Of a stretch of DNA of 64,000 nucleotides, positions 16,836-25,205 are shown in pieces (position 1 is the first letter of the stretch; each line of letters opens with the position of its first letter). The stretch lies in the NCBI GenBank assembly GCA_047630275.1, contig JBLHVN010000001.1:1674001-1738000 (forward strand). The letters are read 5' to 3'. Both the position numbers and the translations under genes were made by a program. The notes beneath the pieces are model-generated. The model was given only the letters and a program-made list of their open reading frames with translations. It did not search any database and was not told the DNA's origin. Source of the stretch: GCA-2720865 sp047630275 (lineage in GTDB: Bacteria > Bdellovibrionota > Bacteriovoracia > Bacteriovoracales > Bacteriovoracaceae).

Positions 16836-17705
16836 TTCAGCGCTATTGTCTTTGATCATTAATTGACACTGAGACAATGGCGCCTCTAAAAGCGAGATGG
16901 TCCCAAGACCATGGTGCTCTCTATAGCCGAGGGCCATATCCGAATAGGCCCCAAGGGCCGCTAAGGTTAAGTGACCCGCTTCAGATTCAAAAGTAGAGCT
17001 GATAACAACTCGCTTTCCTAATTGCTTAGCTATTTTTATCAATTCAATTGTATTTCCAAGCCCTAATGCGCTTGGTTTTAAAACAAAGGTCGTAACTTGT
17101 TTTAATTTCCAAAGCTCATCGTCTAAGACAGACTCGTCCAGGGCAAAACGCTCATTTGGAAAGTTGATCATTAGCTTAGGGTTCTTAAACGGGTCTTCAA
17201 AGTAGTCATAATCTTTTAGATCACTTGTAAGTTCTTTAAAGCTTTCAAAATCTAATGACCTATTTGAGTCGAGTCTTATCTTTTTTGAATCAATATTTTT
17301 TAAAAGCTTTTTATCAAGAGCAACGTCCTGTCTTCCAATCTTTATCTTTGTGTAGGACAGGCTAGGTCCGTCTTTAGAAAGGGATGGATCAAAGTAAGGG
17401 CTTAGGTAAATGGTACTGCTAAGTTTCTCTTTGTAGTGCGCAAGAAAGATGGCCGATTCAAAAGAGTACTTAACTTCTTCAGGCCATTTAAGATAGTCTT
17501 CTGGAGATTTAAAAAGGTCTAAGGCCTCTTTGTAAGTCGTTAGGTGAAAGCCCTTTACTAGGTTGAGTTCGGTCTTAAATTCTTGTTCATCTGCCTTGAA
17601 ATCTATCTGTAGGACTTCTCTATTATCAAAAGTCTCATTATTAACTTTAATCGATGATTTATACTTGATCTTCACAAGTTCAGTCTTAGAGATGCCTAGA
17701 TTCAT
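16818..17705 (-). CDS. menC: o-Succinylbenzoate synthase
   Basis: Enolase-superfamily enzyme that dehydrates SHCHC to o-succinylbenzoate. The family residues are in order: lysine pair in TKIKIGR, metal-ligand region RLDSNRSL, second ligand YFEDPF, third ligand ALDES, and the opposing catalytic lysine in FVLKPSALGLG. Length 295 fits compact MenC forms. It overlaps menA by four bases and is the last gene of the menG-F-D-A-C operon. Its last 18 bases overlap the end of the convergent nuclease gene, so each gene's terminal codons lie within the other's transcript. Confidence 0.9.
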   Translation of the reverse strand: MNLGISKTELVKIKYKSSIKVNNETFDNREVLQIDFKADEQEFKTELNLVKGFHLTTYKEALDLFKSPEDYLKWPEEVKYSFESAIFLAHYKEKLSSTIYLSPYFDPSLSKDGPSLSYTKIKIGRQDVALDKKLLKNIDSKKIRLDSNRSLDFESFKELTSDLKDYDYFEDPFKNPKLMINFPNERFALDESVLDDELWKLKQVTTFVLKPSALGLGNTIELIKIAKQLGKRVVISSTFESEAGHLTLAALGAYSDMALGYREHHGLGTISLLEAPLSQCQLMIKDNSAELKFKS

Positions 17706-18583
17706 TTAAAAAATCCCATGGACATAACAAAGCAGAGGATGAAAAGGTACTTTCCAGTTGTCGCTAGGGCCTTATTTAACTCTGAACTAATAGGGTCTTT
17801 AAGAATCCTTAACCAGGTCCCATAATGCCTAAGGAATAAAAATGCTCCTAATAAAAAAACATAATTGTGATAAATAAAGAAAAGAAAAAGAGGAATCATT
17901 GACGACATAAAGATGCCAAAGATGACTAAGTACCTAGCCTTTTCTTCACCAATTATAGTCGCTATTGTCATCTTTTTATTTTCCGCATCGTTTTTATTAT
18001 CTCGAAGATTATTAATCGCCATTAAGCTTAGTGAGACAAAACCAGGAATGAATCCTATGAAGACAGGAAGCCAATCAAAGGACTTTGTGATGATAAAATA
18101 TGTTCCCCAAACGGGAACAGGTCCAAAGAAGATAAGGGCCAAGACTTCACCTAGAGCAAAGTAGCTTAGAGGAAAAGGACCTCCTGTATATAAAAAGGCC
18201 ATGGCCAGTGAGGTCAGTCCAATTATGATGATGGGAAGACCCGCATGCTTCATTAGAATTATTCCTAATAAGAAGGCAAAAAGAAAGACTAGGATGATTC
18301 CCCTTTTTAATTCAGACCTTGAAAGCCAACCCATTTGAGCTGCTCTTTTAGGGCCAAGTCTTTCATCACCATCAAGACCTCTTTCACTATCAAAGAAGTC
18401 ATTAACTAGGTTAGTTCCTATTTGCAATAGGATGGCACATAGTGCGGTTAGAATAATATAAGGTAAAGCGATCTTAATCTGCTCTATGGCCGCTAGGGAA
18501 GTCCCAAGTAAAACAGGGCCTATTGAGGCAGGTAGAGTCTTAGGTCTTGCGGCTAAGGCCCATGCTTTAGGTTTACTAATCAT
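17702..18583 (-). CDS. menA: 1,4-Dihydroxy-2-naphthoate polyprenyltransferase
   Basis: An integral inner-membrane enzyme that attaches the prenyl chain to 1,4-dihydroxy-2-naphthoate. It has the two aspartate-rich prenyl-diphosphate sites NLVNDFFDSERGLD and NNLRDNKNDAENKK and about eight hydrophobic helices. The opening WALAARPKTLPASIGPVLLG is the usual MenA start. Length 293 is normal. It overlaps both menD (four bases) and menC (four bases). The prenyl donor is presumably made by the polyprenyl synthase divergently encoded at 22446. Confidence 0.93.
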   Translation of the reverse strand: MISKPKAWALAARPKTLPASIGPVLLGTSLAAIEQIKIALPYIILTALCAILLQIGTNLVNDFFDSERGLDGDERLGPKRAAQMGWLSRSELKRGIILVFLFAFLLGIILMKHAGLPIIIIGLTSLAMAFLYTGGPFPLSYFALGEVLALIFFGPVPVWGTYFIITKSFDWLPVFIGFIPGFVSLSLMAINNLRDNKNDAENKKMTIATIIGEEKARYLVIFGIFMSSMIPLFLFFIYHNYVFLLGAFLFLRHYGTWLRILKDPISSELNKALATTGKYLFILCFVMSMGFFK

Positions 18584-20277
18584 AATTTAAGAGTCTTTAA
18601 GTGTTCGTAAACGGCCAGGTTCTCTGCTTGATCTACACTGGCTTCTATGAGGCAAACTTCTTCGTTCATTACGGCCTTTTTAAAACTGTCTTCAAATTCT
18701 TTAATATTAGAGGCCTTAAAATAAGTGATGCCTAACCACTCACTAAGCCCTTTGAAGTCTCTTTCATGCTCAGTCTTAATAAGAGGAAGGGTTTCTTTAT
18801 CTTGAGAAATAGGGAGGTGATCAAAAATCCCTCCGCCTTTATTGTTAACCACAATATTGATAAGTGGGATCTTAATCTTAGAAAGCATTAAGAGTGATCC
18901 TAAATCGTGCATAAAACCAATATCACCATGAACAAGTACAGTCTTTAAATTGGACTCCTCAGCAAATCCTAGGGCAGCAGCATTAAATCCTTCGATTCCA
19001 CTTGCGCCTCTATGGGTGAGGACCTTTATCTTTTTGTTGTGAGTCTTGGTGCTGGCAAAAGCATCAAAGGATCTAATGGTCGTTGAGTTTCCTAAGTAAA
19101 GAGCAGAAGGGCTTGGCATCAACTCGATGATTCTTTTTGAAATGACAGGAAAGCTAAAGGGACTTTTTTCAATAACTTCTTCTTTTTTCCCAATGATATC
19201 CTTGCAATCAAAAGTAAAAGGGGTCAGTTGATTTAGAAATCCCGTCTCCGTTGCTATCTTATAGAACTCATCGAGGGGCATCTTTAATTCCCACTTAGGA
19301 GAGTCCGCAGGGTGAGTATAGAGGTTTTCATTACCAACAAGAAGAACTTCTGTTTTTGGTGATGACTTTAGAAAATTATAATAGTGCTTAGATACGAGGC
19401 GACCACCTAGATGGATGATCTGCTCTGGCCTATTTTCTTTTAAAAGGGCGCTGACTTCAGGGTGCTCAAAGCTAGGAAGGATCCTTTGGTGGTCTATATC
19501 TGAAAACTTTAGACCTGATCCAATATCTATGAGGCAAGGAAGGTTGCTTGATCTTACTAGCTCGGCCAATAGCTCGGTGGATTGAAATTCAGGCGTAGGG
19601 CCTAAGACCAATAAGGTCTTCTTCTCTAAAGAGAGCTGTGGAAGGCTTAATTGAGAGCTGTTTCTTTTTAAGAATTCAGTGAATCTAACTTCTCCAGCTT
19701 TCTTTCGATATTCACTAGATGTATTATCAACTTGTTGATCTAGAGGCTCTTCAAAGGGAAGGTTTATATGAACAGGACCATTATGAGAGTGTTCGGTTAG
19801 GAAGCGGCTTAGCTTATCGGTTAATTCTTGAGGGCTAGTAGACTCTGAAGGAACTTCAAGGTCTAGCTCTGCTCGGATAAAGCTACCATACATATTTTGT
19901 TGCTTTATTGATTGATTATCACCAGCTTCTACAAGCCTCTTAGGGCGATCAGCTGAAAGGATTAAAAGAGGGATATTGCTCTGAAAAGCTTCGATCACTG
20001 CTGGCATATAGTTTGCCATGGCCGTGCCGCTGGTACACACCAAGACTCCTGGTTTACCACTGGCCTTAGCATATCCTAGGGCCCTATAGGCCATAGATCT
20101 TTCATCAATACCAGAATAGGTTTTTATTCTTTCTTTTCCTGTAACTGCACTAAGAAGGGGAGCGTTTCTTAATCCTGGCGAAGTAAAATAGGATTTAATA
20201 CCTTTGTGATAAAAAGTTTCAACAATAAGGGTAGACCAAATCCTATTTATATTCCCACAGCGTTCTACATCATACAT
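18580..20277 (-). CDS. menD: SEPHCHC synthase
   Basis: A thiamine-diphosphate enzyme joining isochorismate and 2-oxoglutarate to give 2-succinyl-5-enolpyruvyl-6-hydroxy-3-cyclohexene-1-carboxylate. The MenD N-terminus (YFTSPGLRNAPLLSA, a variant of SPGSRSxPL), the catalytic glutamate region (YSGIDERSMAYRALGYAK), CTSGTAMANYMPAVIEA and the C-terminal ThDP site (VHGDIGFMHDLGSL, VVNNKGGGIF) are all visible. Length 565 is typical. The ATG lies inside the last codons of menF (13-base overlap), indicating coupled translation. The change from SPGSRS to SPGLRN at the substrate-binding loop is unusual. Confidence 0.93.
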   Translation of the reverse strand: MYDVERCGNINRIWSTLIVETFYHKGIKSYFTSPGLRNAPLLSAVTGKERIKTYSGIDERSMAYRALGYAKASGKPGVLVCTSGTAMANYMPAVIEAFQSNIPLLILSADRPKRLVEAGDNQSIKQQNMYGSFIRAELDLEVPSESTSPQELTDKLSRFLTEHSHNGPVHINLPFEEPLDQQVDNTSSEYRKKAGEVRFTEFLKRNSSQLSLPQLSLEKKTLLVLGPTPEFQSTELLAELVRSSNLPCLIDIGSGLKFSDIDHQRILPSFEHPEVSALLKENRPEQIIHLGGRLVSKHYYNFLKSSPKTEVLLVGNENLYTHPADSPKWELKMPLDEFYKIATETGFLNQLTPFTFDCKDIIGKKEEVIEKSPFSFPVISKRIIELMPSPSALYLGNSTTIRSFDAFASTKTHNKKIKVLTHRGASGIEGFNAAALGFAEESNLKTVLVHGDIGFMHDLGSLLMLSKIKIPLINIVVNNKGGGIFDHLPISQDKETLPLIKTEHERDFKGLSEWLGITYFKASNIKEFEDSFKKAVMNEEVCLIEASVDQAENLAVYEHLKTLKL

Positions 20278-21575
20278 TGAACGCTCCGAATCTTATCACT
20301 AGTCTCTGTCCATTCTTTTGCAGGCATGCTGCCTTTAACAATGCCAGCTCCTCCGTAGAAGTGGATGGTATCATCAACAACTAACATGGACCTGATTCCT
20401 ACTGCGAATTCAGAGTATTGGCTTGAGATCCTACCGATAGGAGCTGCATAGAAGCCCCTTTGCAGGTTCTCATTCCTAGAAATAAAATCTAAGGCCTCTT
20501 CTTTTGGATAACCTCCAACAGCTGGTGTTGGGTGAAGGGTGTCTATAAGGACTCTGTTGCTAATCTTTTTAGTTAGCTTTGCCTTAAACCTAGAATGAAT
20601 ATGATAGAGGTTTTTAAGTGAAAGGACTTCTTCTTTAAAAAGTTCACTTACGTCCTCAGTGATATCTAAGAGCTTCTCTTTAATATAGTTTGAAACAAAC
20701 CTATGTTCTTCTAAATCTTTAGTTGATTGAAGAAGGTCAGCTCCTTTATTGTCTTTATCTACTTTCAAGGTTCCAGCAATAGAGTCAACTACAACTATAT
20801 CCTTATGTTTTGAAAAAAGTTTTTCTGGAGTAAAAGAGATAAACGATGCCCCATGCTCTGAATGATAAAAGAATTGGTAAAGATTTGCTGAAGACTTGAA
20901 GTCACAAAATAGTTTATGGGCATCAATTTCTTTTTCATAGGTGACGCTTTGACTTCTGGCCAAAACAACTTTCTTTAAGGTCTTTTGATCAAGTTCTGTG
21001 AGTCCGTCTGTTATGAGCTTTGTCCAATGGTCTTGATTTTGAATATCTAAATTTTCATTGCTGCCTAAGTTATTAGGGTTTCTATGGATAAAGCTAAAGA
21101 GGTCTTCGATTTCAGTAAGAAGGTTCATCTTTAAAAGAGCTTCCTCACTTTCCGCCTTCGAAATATTGATCCTTAAGAAGGTCTTCTTATTTTCTTTAAT
21201 GATGACGATTCTAGGGAGGAAGATAAAATGATTTTGAAAGTCTTCCCATTCATTATTAAGAGGACTTGAATTAGTAAAAGGAAGAGCGCCCATAAAATCT
21301 AATTTAGGGTTCTCACTTAAGAGGTCTTCTATTTCATCGAGCTCAAGATCATTATTATAAAAACTTAGCTCTTTCATGCCTAGGATCTCGCTTCCTGTAG
21401 GGGTCTTGAAATAGCAAGTGGTCACATCTTTAAGAAAGGGAATCAGTTCTTTAATTGAGCTTAAAGAAATCTGAGTTTCAAAGGTGTTGAAGGATATATC
21501 AGTGTGCTCTAATTCTTTTAAGAATCGATTGACCTCAGTTATGACCTGTTCTTTTAATTCGTAAAACTCAATCAT
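20265..21575 (-). CDS. menF: Isochorismate synthase
   Basis: A chorismate-binding family enzyme converting chorismate to isochorismate, the first committed menaquinone step. The C-terminal catalytic half contains KVVLARSQSVTY, VDSIAGTLKV, LHPTPAVGGYPKEEAL and RGFYAAPIGRI, all characteristic of menaquinone/siderophore isochorismate synthases. A specific ICS assignment rather than anthranilate synthase is supported by the adjacent menD. The N-terminal third is divergent. The gene starts 7 bases after menG and overlaps menD by 13 bases. Confidence 0.92.
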   Translation of the reverse strand: MIEFYELKEQVITEVNRFLKELEHTDISFNTFETQISLSSIKELIPFLKDVTTCYFKTPTGSEILGMKELSFYNNDLELDEIEDLLSENPKLDFMGALPFTNSSPLNNEWEDFQNHFIFLPRIVIIKENKKTFLRINISKAESEEALLKMNLLTEIEDLFSFIHRNPNNLGSNENLDIQNQDHWTKLITDGLTELDQKTLKKVVLARSQSVTYEKEIDAHKLFCDFKSSANLYQFFYHSEHGASFISFTPEKLFSKHKDIVVVDSIAGTLKVDKDNKGADLLQSTKDLEEHRFVSNYIKEKLLDITEDVSELFKEEVLSLKNLYHIHSRFKAKLTKKISNRVLIDTLHPTPAVGGYPKEEALDFISRNENLQRGFYAAPIGRISSQYSEFAVGIRSMLVVDDTIHFYGGAGIVKGSMPAKEWTETSDKIRSVQCMM

Positions 21576-21581
21576 AATGAA

Positions 21582-22292
21582 TTACTCAGCGTCTCCAATA
21601 TAGAGGGAAGCAATGCCAAAGCTTAAGGGAACTATTCTAATATTCTTAAGCCCTGCGATTTGCATCATGTCAGTAAAGTCTTTGCCGTAGGGAAACTCTT
21701 CAACTGATTCATTCAAGTAGGTATAGGCGTCTTTGTTTTTACTTAAGGCATTTCCTATAAACGGGAGAATATGCCTGAAATAAAGAAGATATCCCCATCT
21801 GATGATAAAGTTCTTAGGAAGGCTAAACTCCATGATCATGGCCCTTCCGCCGGGCTTTAAGACCCTCTTCATATTGATTAAAGATTCTTGAGGGTTTGGA
21901 AAGTTTCTGATTCCAAAAGCGACTGTGATGACATCTGCTGATTTATCTTCTTTAGGGATGCTAACCCCGTCGCCAACTTCAAGAGAAACTTTATGAGTTA
22001 ACTTTCTTTTAGATGCTTTTGTTTTAGCATATTCAAGCATGCCTTCACTTAGGTCCATGCCGATAACTTTTTCTATCCTAGGGTCTTTGGCCAAAGTTAA
22101 GGCAACGTCTCCAGTACCGGTAGCGAGGTCATAGGCGACTAGGTTTTCTCTTGAAGGTAAATTAGAGATAAAGTTTCTTCTCCAAAGAACATCAATTCCT
22201 AAACTTAAGAAGTGATTGAGAAAATCATAGGTAGGTGCGATATCATCAAATATCTTCCAGGATTCTGGTTTTCTACTCTTTACTGTGGTCAT
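21582..22292 (-). CDS. menG: Demethylmenaquinone C-methyltransferase
   Basis: A class I SAM methyltransferase that finishes menaquinone synthesis (UbiE/MenG family). It has SAM motif I DLATGTGDVALTLAK, the acidic residue in VIGMDLSEGML, AFGIRNFPNP and VLKPGGRAMIMEFSLP, diagnostic of the family. A FRHILPFIGNALSKNKDAYTYL stretch, typical of MenG/UbiE, is also present. Length 236 is normal. It is the first gene of the men operon, with a 153-bp divergent spacer to the polyprenyl synthase gene, where the promoter must lie. Confidence 0.92.
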   Translation of the reverse strand: MTTVKSRKPESWKIFDDIAPTYDFLNHFLSLGIDVLWRRNFISNLPSRENLVAYDLATGTGDVALTLAKDPRIEKVIGMDLSEGMLEYAKTKASKRKLTHKVSLEVGDGVSIPKEDKSADVITVAFGIRNFPNPQESLINMKRVLKPGGRAMIMEFSLPKNFIIRWGYLLYFRHILPFIGNALSKNKDAYTYLNESVEEFPYGKDFTDMMQIAGLKNIRIVPLSFGIASLYIGDAE

Positions 22293-22358
22293 TAGCGCGC
22301 CTCGTAATATTCATTTAAATTTTTGTTTTTTTACCTATTATTACGCGAAGTTTCAAGA

Positions 22359-22409
22359 ACCTATGGTGTGATTCTAGGCTTTGTTTAATTTACTTTGGTG
22401 GCCATAGGT
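22359..22409. promoter_or_regulatory. Inverted repeat in the men operon / polyprenyl synthase divergent promoter region
   Basis: ACCTATGG (22359-22366) and CCATAGGT (22402-22409) are exact inverted copies 35 bp apart in the 153-bp spacer. They could be a two-site operator controlling both directions. A stem-loop in the leader of the plus-strand gene is the alternative. Confidence 0.35.
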
Positions 22410-22445
22410 GTTACAAAAGTCTTAATCAACAATGGATAATGCTAA

Positions 22446-23420
22446 GTGTTAGAAACATTTTTACAAGAAATTCCGGCACAGGCCCTCGGTAAGGCCCAAG
22501 ACATCAACTTGGACATCCCTTACGAAAAATGCAACGAAGAAATCAATCATCTTTTAGGGAAGACTGTTCTCTTAGGTGGGAAGAGGTTACGTCCTCTTTT
22601 AACTTATCTAATGGGGCGCTTCTTTGGCGTTGATGATGAAAAGTTAGATGCTTGTGCTCAAAGTATTGAGATGGTTCATGCTGCTTCTTTGGCCCATGAT
22701 GATGTTGTTGATAATGCTTCAACTAGAAGAGGAAGAGACTCCATCAATGCTGCCAGCTCAAATAAGCATGCTGTCCTAGCAGGGGATTATCTCTTAGCCT
22801 CAGTGATCATGAACCTATGTAAACAAGACATGCCCATTCTTGTTTCTGAGATGTCACGAGTGATCATGGACCTCGCTGAAGGCGAGTGGATCCAGCTAGA
22901 GGCCATAGACAAGAAAAACTATTCCGTAGAACTTATTAGAAATATAGCTCTTAAGAAAACCGCCTCAGTCATGAGTTGGTGTGCTGTTTCTCCAGCGATC
23001 CTCTCTCATCAAAGCGAGGAAGTTATCTCTTTAGCAAGAGATTTTGGAGTGCACTTAGGATTAGGCTTTCAACTAATGGATGATACTTTGGATTTTGGTG
23101 GCGCTTCTCAAAAAGATGCAAACCTTGATTTAGAAAATGGTGTTATCTCAGCCGTCTATTTTGAATGGCTTCAAAACAATCCAAGTAAATTTGAGGCTTT
23201 TAAAAATGGTGAAAGCTTTAAAGACGTTTTTACTGGTGAAGGTATCGATCAGGCCATCGCTTCAATTAAGTCACAGGCCCATGCTAACTTAGATAGGGCC
23301 GATGAAATTCTTCATGAACTAGCAAGAAAAGTTAAGACGGAAAAGTCGTTTGAAGAACTAGAAAAAGACTTAAAGCCTCTCTCTTTTATCTTAAGATTTA
23401 TTGGTAGAAGAGACTTCTAA
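22446..23420 (+). CDS. Trans-polyprenyl diphosphate synthase (menaquinone side chain)
   Basis: An isoprenyl diphosphate synthase with both aspartate-rich motifs: DDVVDNASTRRG near residue 87 and DDTLDFGG near residue 211. The upstream GKRLRPLL and AASLAHDD are characteristic of long-chain (E)-prenyltransferases. The two nearby ATGs are out of frame, so GTG 22446 is the start. It is divergent from menG-F-D-A-C, which strongly suggests it supplies the menaquinone tail; chain length cannot be read reliably. Its last four bases overlap the end of the convergent small secreted-protein gene. Confidence 0.88.
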   Translation: MLETFLQEIPAQALGKAQDINLDIPYEKCNEEINHLLGKTVLLGGKRLRPLLTYLMGRFFGVDDEKLDACAQSIEMVHAASLAHDDVVDNASTRRGRDSINAASSNKHAVLAGDYLLASVIMNLCKQDMPILVSEMSRVIMDLAEGEWIQLEAIDKKNYSVELIRNIALKKTASVMSWCAVSPAILSHQSEEVISLARDFGVHLGLGFQLMDDTLDFGGASQKDANLDLENGVISAVYFEWLQNNPSKFEAFKNGESFKDVFTGEGIDQAIASIKSQAHANLDRADEILHELARKVKTEKSFEELEKDLKPLSFILRFIGRRDF

Positions 23421-23872
23421 TTACCTTGAACTTTTTCATCCACGCTCATTCCAACACATTTAGGAATATGAACAAAAGCGTCTTTTAGACCGCGCTTACA
23501 TCTTTCATTGCCACCAAAAGTGTGGCGAGGAAGAGCACGCCTAACTGATTTTTGATAGAGGGTTTTATCTTTTGAATATTCTTTTTGGTTGATGGCCTTC
23601 TTTAAAGCAACTTTAACCACACAGTCTTTCCACATCTTCGAAGGATCTCTTTTATAATCAAGCTTGAAGTAAAGATCACCAACATTCATCTTATTTCCGT
23701 TAACAAAGGATTGAACCTTGTAGCCCTTATCGGCCAAGATCTCATGGGCCTGTCGATTTAAGAAATCATCTGACTTATTGAATCGAACCCTACAATCTAT
23801 GTGCTTCATTTCATAAGCCTGAAGACTAGGGATTGATATCAAATATACTAAGAAGGTTAACAGTACTTTCAT
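23417..23872 (-). CDS. Small secreted cysteine-containing protein of unknown function
   Basis: 151 residues. A signal peptide (MKVLLTFLVYLISIPSLQA) is followed by a basic mature protein with four cysteines (HIDCRVRF, WKDCVVKV, NERCKRG, IPKCVGM), suggesting two disulphides in the periplasm. Its ATG overlaps the pepP stop as ATGA, so it is translated downstream of lysK and pepP. No family recognised. Confidence 0.55.
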   Translation of the reverse strand: MKVLLTFLVYLISIPSLQAYEMKHIDCRVRFNKSDDFLNRQAHEILADKGYKVQSFVNGNKMNVGDLYFKLDYKRDPSKMWKDCVVKVALKKAINQKEYSKDKTLYQKSVRRALPRHTFGGNERCKRGLKDAFVHIPKCVGMSVDEKVQGN

Positions 23873-25197
23873 GGGAGAAATTCCTTATAGTCAGCCTTGC
23901 AGGCGTTTTCTACTTCTTCAACAGTCTTAGGAATAGAAGCAGTAAGGTTTTCAATCCCATCTTTAGTGATCAGGATATCATCTTCAATACGAACTGAGAG
24001 ACCCCTATATTGCTCTGGGACCTCTTGATCGTCTTTAGGGATGTAAAGACCAGGTTCAACGGTAAAGACCATTCCTGGGGCTAACTTTACTACATCCCAT
24101 TGCTCATCAAGGGCAGGGCATTGATCATGAACATCAAGGCCTAGCCAGTGACCTGTTCCATGAGGATAGTACTTATGAAACTTATTTTCTTTTATAATAT
24201 TATCTTTCTCGCCCTTTAAGATGCCAAGTTTAAGCATTCCCTCTACAAGGACTTCGCAAGCGTGAGCGTGGATTTCTTTTAAGGTCTTCCCGGGACCTGC
24301 AAAAGCTAAGCAGCTTAACTGAGAATCTAGGCAGATTTCATAAAGTTCTTTTTGTGCTTTTGTGAATTTACCGTTTGCTGGGAAGGTTCTCGTTACATCA
24401 CTTGCGTAAAGGTCAAACTGACATCCAGCATCGATAAGAAGAGTGTCTCCGTCAGAGATAGCTTGATCATTTTCTACATAATGGAGGATCAAACCATTTT
24501 CACCGGTGGCCACTATATTGTCATAAGCATTTCCATCGCCACCATGAACTTGAAAAAGGTATTCCATTAAGGCCTGAACTTCTTTTTCATTCTTACCGGG
24601 TGCAGAGAAGGCCATGGCCGCTCTATGGGCCTTATCTGTAATCTTGGCTGCAGATCTCATTTGCTCTATTTCATAGTCAGACTTAATTAGCCTAAGGCGT
24701 CCAACAAGCTCACTTAGATCCATTGTTTTAAGAGGTCTAGCGTCTGTTGATTTCCTATTTCTTCTCAAAGCTTTAAGCGAGTCTAAGATTGTAGGCCAAA
24801 GAGTTTCACCTTCATAAAAATCATATGAAACCGTATCGTGACCAGTTAAGAGCTTTGGAAGCATTGTCTTAAATTCTGAGATTTCAAAACATTGATCTAC
24901 GCCAGAAACTTCTTTTGCTTTCTCAGTCCCTAGTCTAAGACCAGTCCATTGTTCCATCTTGGGGTCTTTAGGTCTTACAAATAAAGTCGTAACAGCTGTT
25001 TTACCCTTAGGAGTTATGACAAAGAAAGCATCAGGTTCATGAAGACCTGTTAAGTAGAAAAAATTACTATTTTGCCTAAAAGGAAATTCGGTATCATTGC
25101 TCCTGACCTGGTGGGTAGAGGCTGCAAAGACAGCAGCAGCTCCATCAAGATTTTCGATTAGAGCTTCTCTTCTTTTTCTTAACTCATTAAGATTCAT
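23869..25197 (-). CDS. pepP: Xaa-Pro aminopeptidase
   Basis: An M24B metallopeptidase that removes an N-terminal residue preceding proline. The N-terminal AMP_N domain (FPFRQNSNFFYLTGLHEPDAF) and the five metal ligands are visible: IDAGCQFDLYASDVTRTFP (two aspartates), GTGHWLGLDVHD (histidine), TVEPGLYIP (glutamate) and VRIEDDILIT (glutamate). Length 442 matches PepP. No signal peptide, so cytoplasmic. It follows lysK by eight bases and overlaps the small secreted-protein gene by four bases. Confidence 0.92.
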   Translation of the reverse strand: MNLNELRKRREALIENLDGAAAVFAASTHQVRSNDTEFPFRQNSNFFYLTGLHEPDAFFVITPKGKTAVTTLFVRPKDPKMEQWTGLRLGTEKAKEVSGVDQCFEISEFKTMLPKLLTGHDTVSYDFYEGETLWPTILDSLKALRRNRKSTDARPLKTMDLSELVGRLRLIKSDYEIEQMRSAAKITDKAHRAAMAFSAPGKNEKEVQALMEYLFQVHGGDGNAYDNIVATGENGLILHYVENDQAISDGDTLLIDAGCQFDLYASDVTRTFPANGKFTKAQKELYEICLDSQLSCLAFAGPGKTLKEIHAHACEVLVEGMLKLGILKGEKDNIIKENKFHKYYPHGTGHWLGLDVHDQCPALDEQWDVVKLAPGMVFTVEPGLYIPKDDQEVPEQYRGLSVRIEDDILITKDGIENLTASIPKTVEEVENACKADYKEFLP

Positions 25198-25205
25198 CTA
25201 TATTC

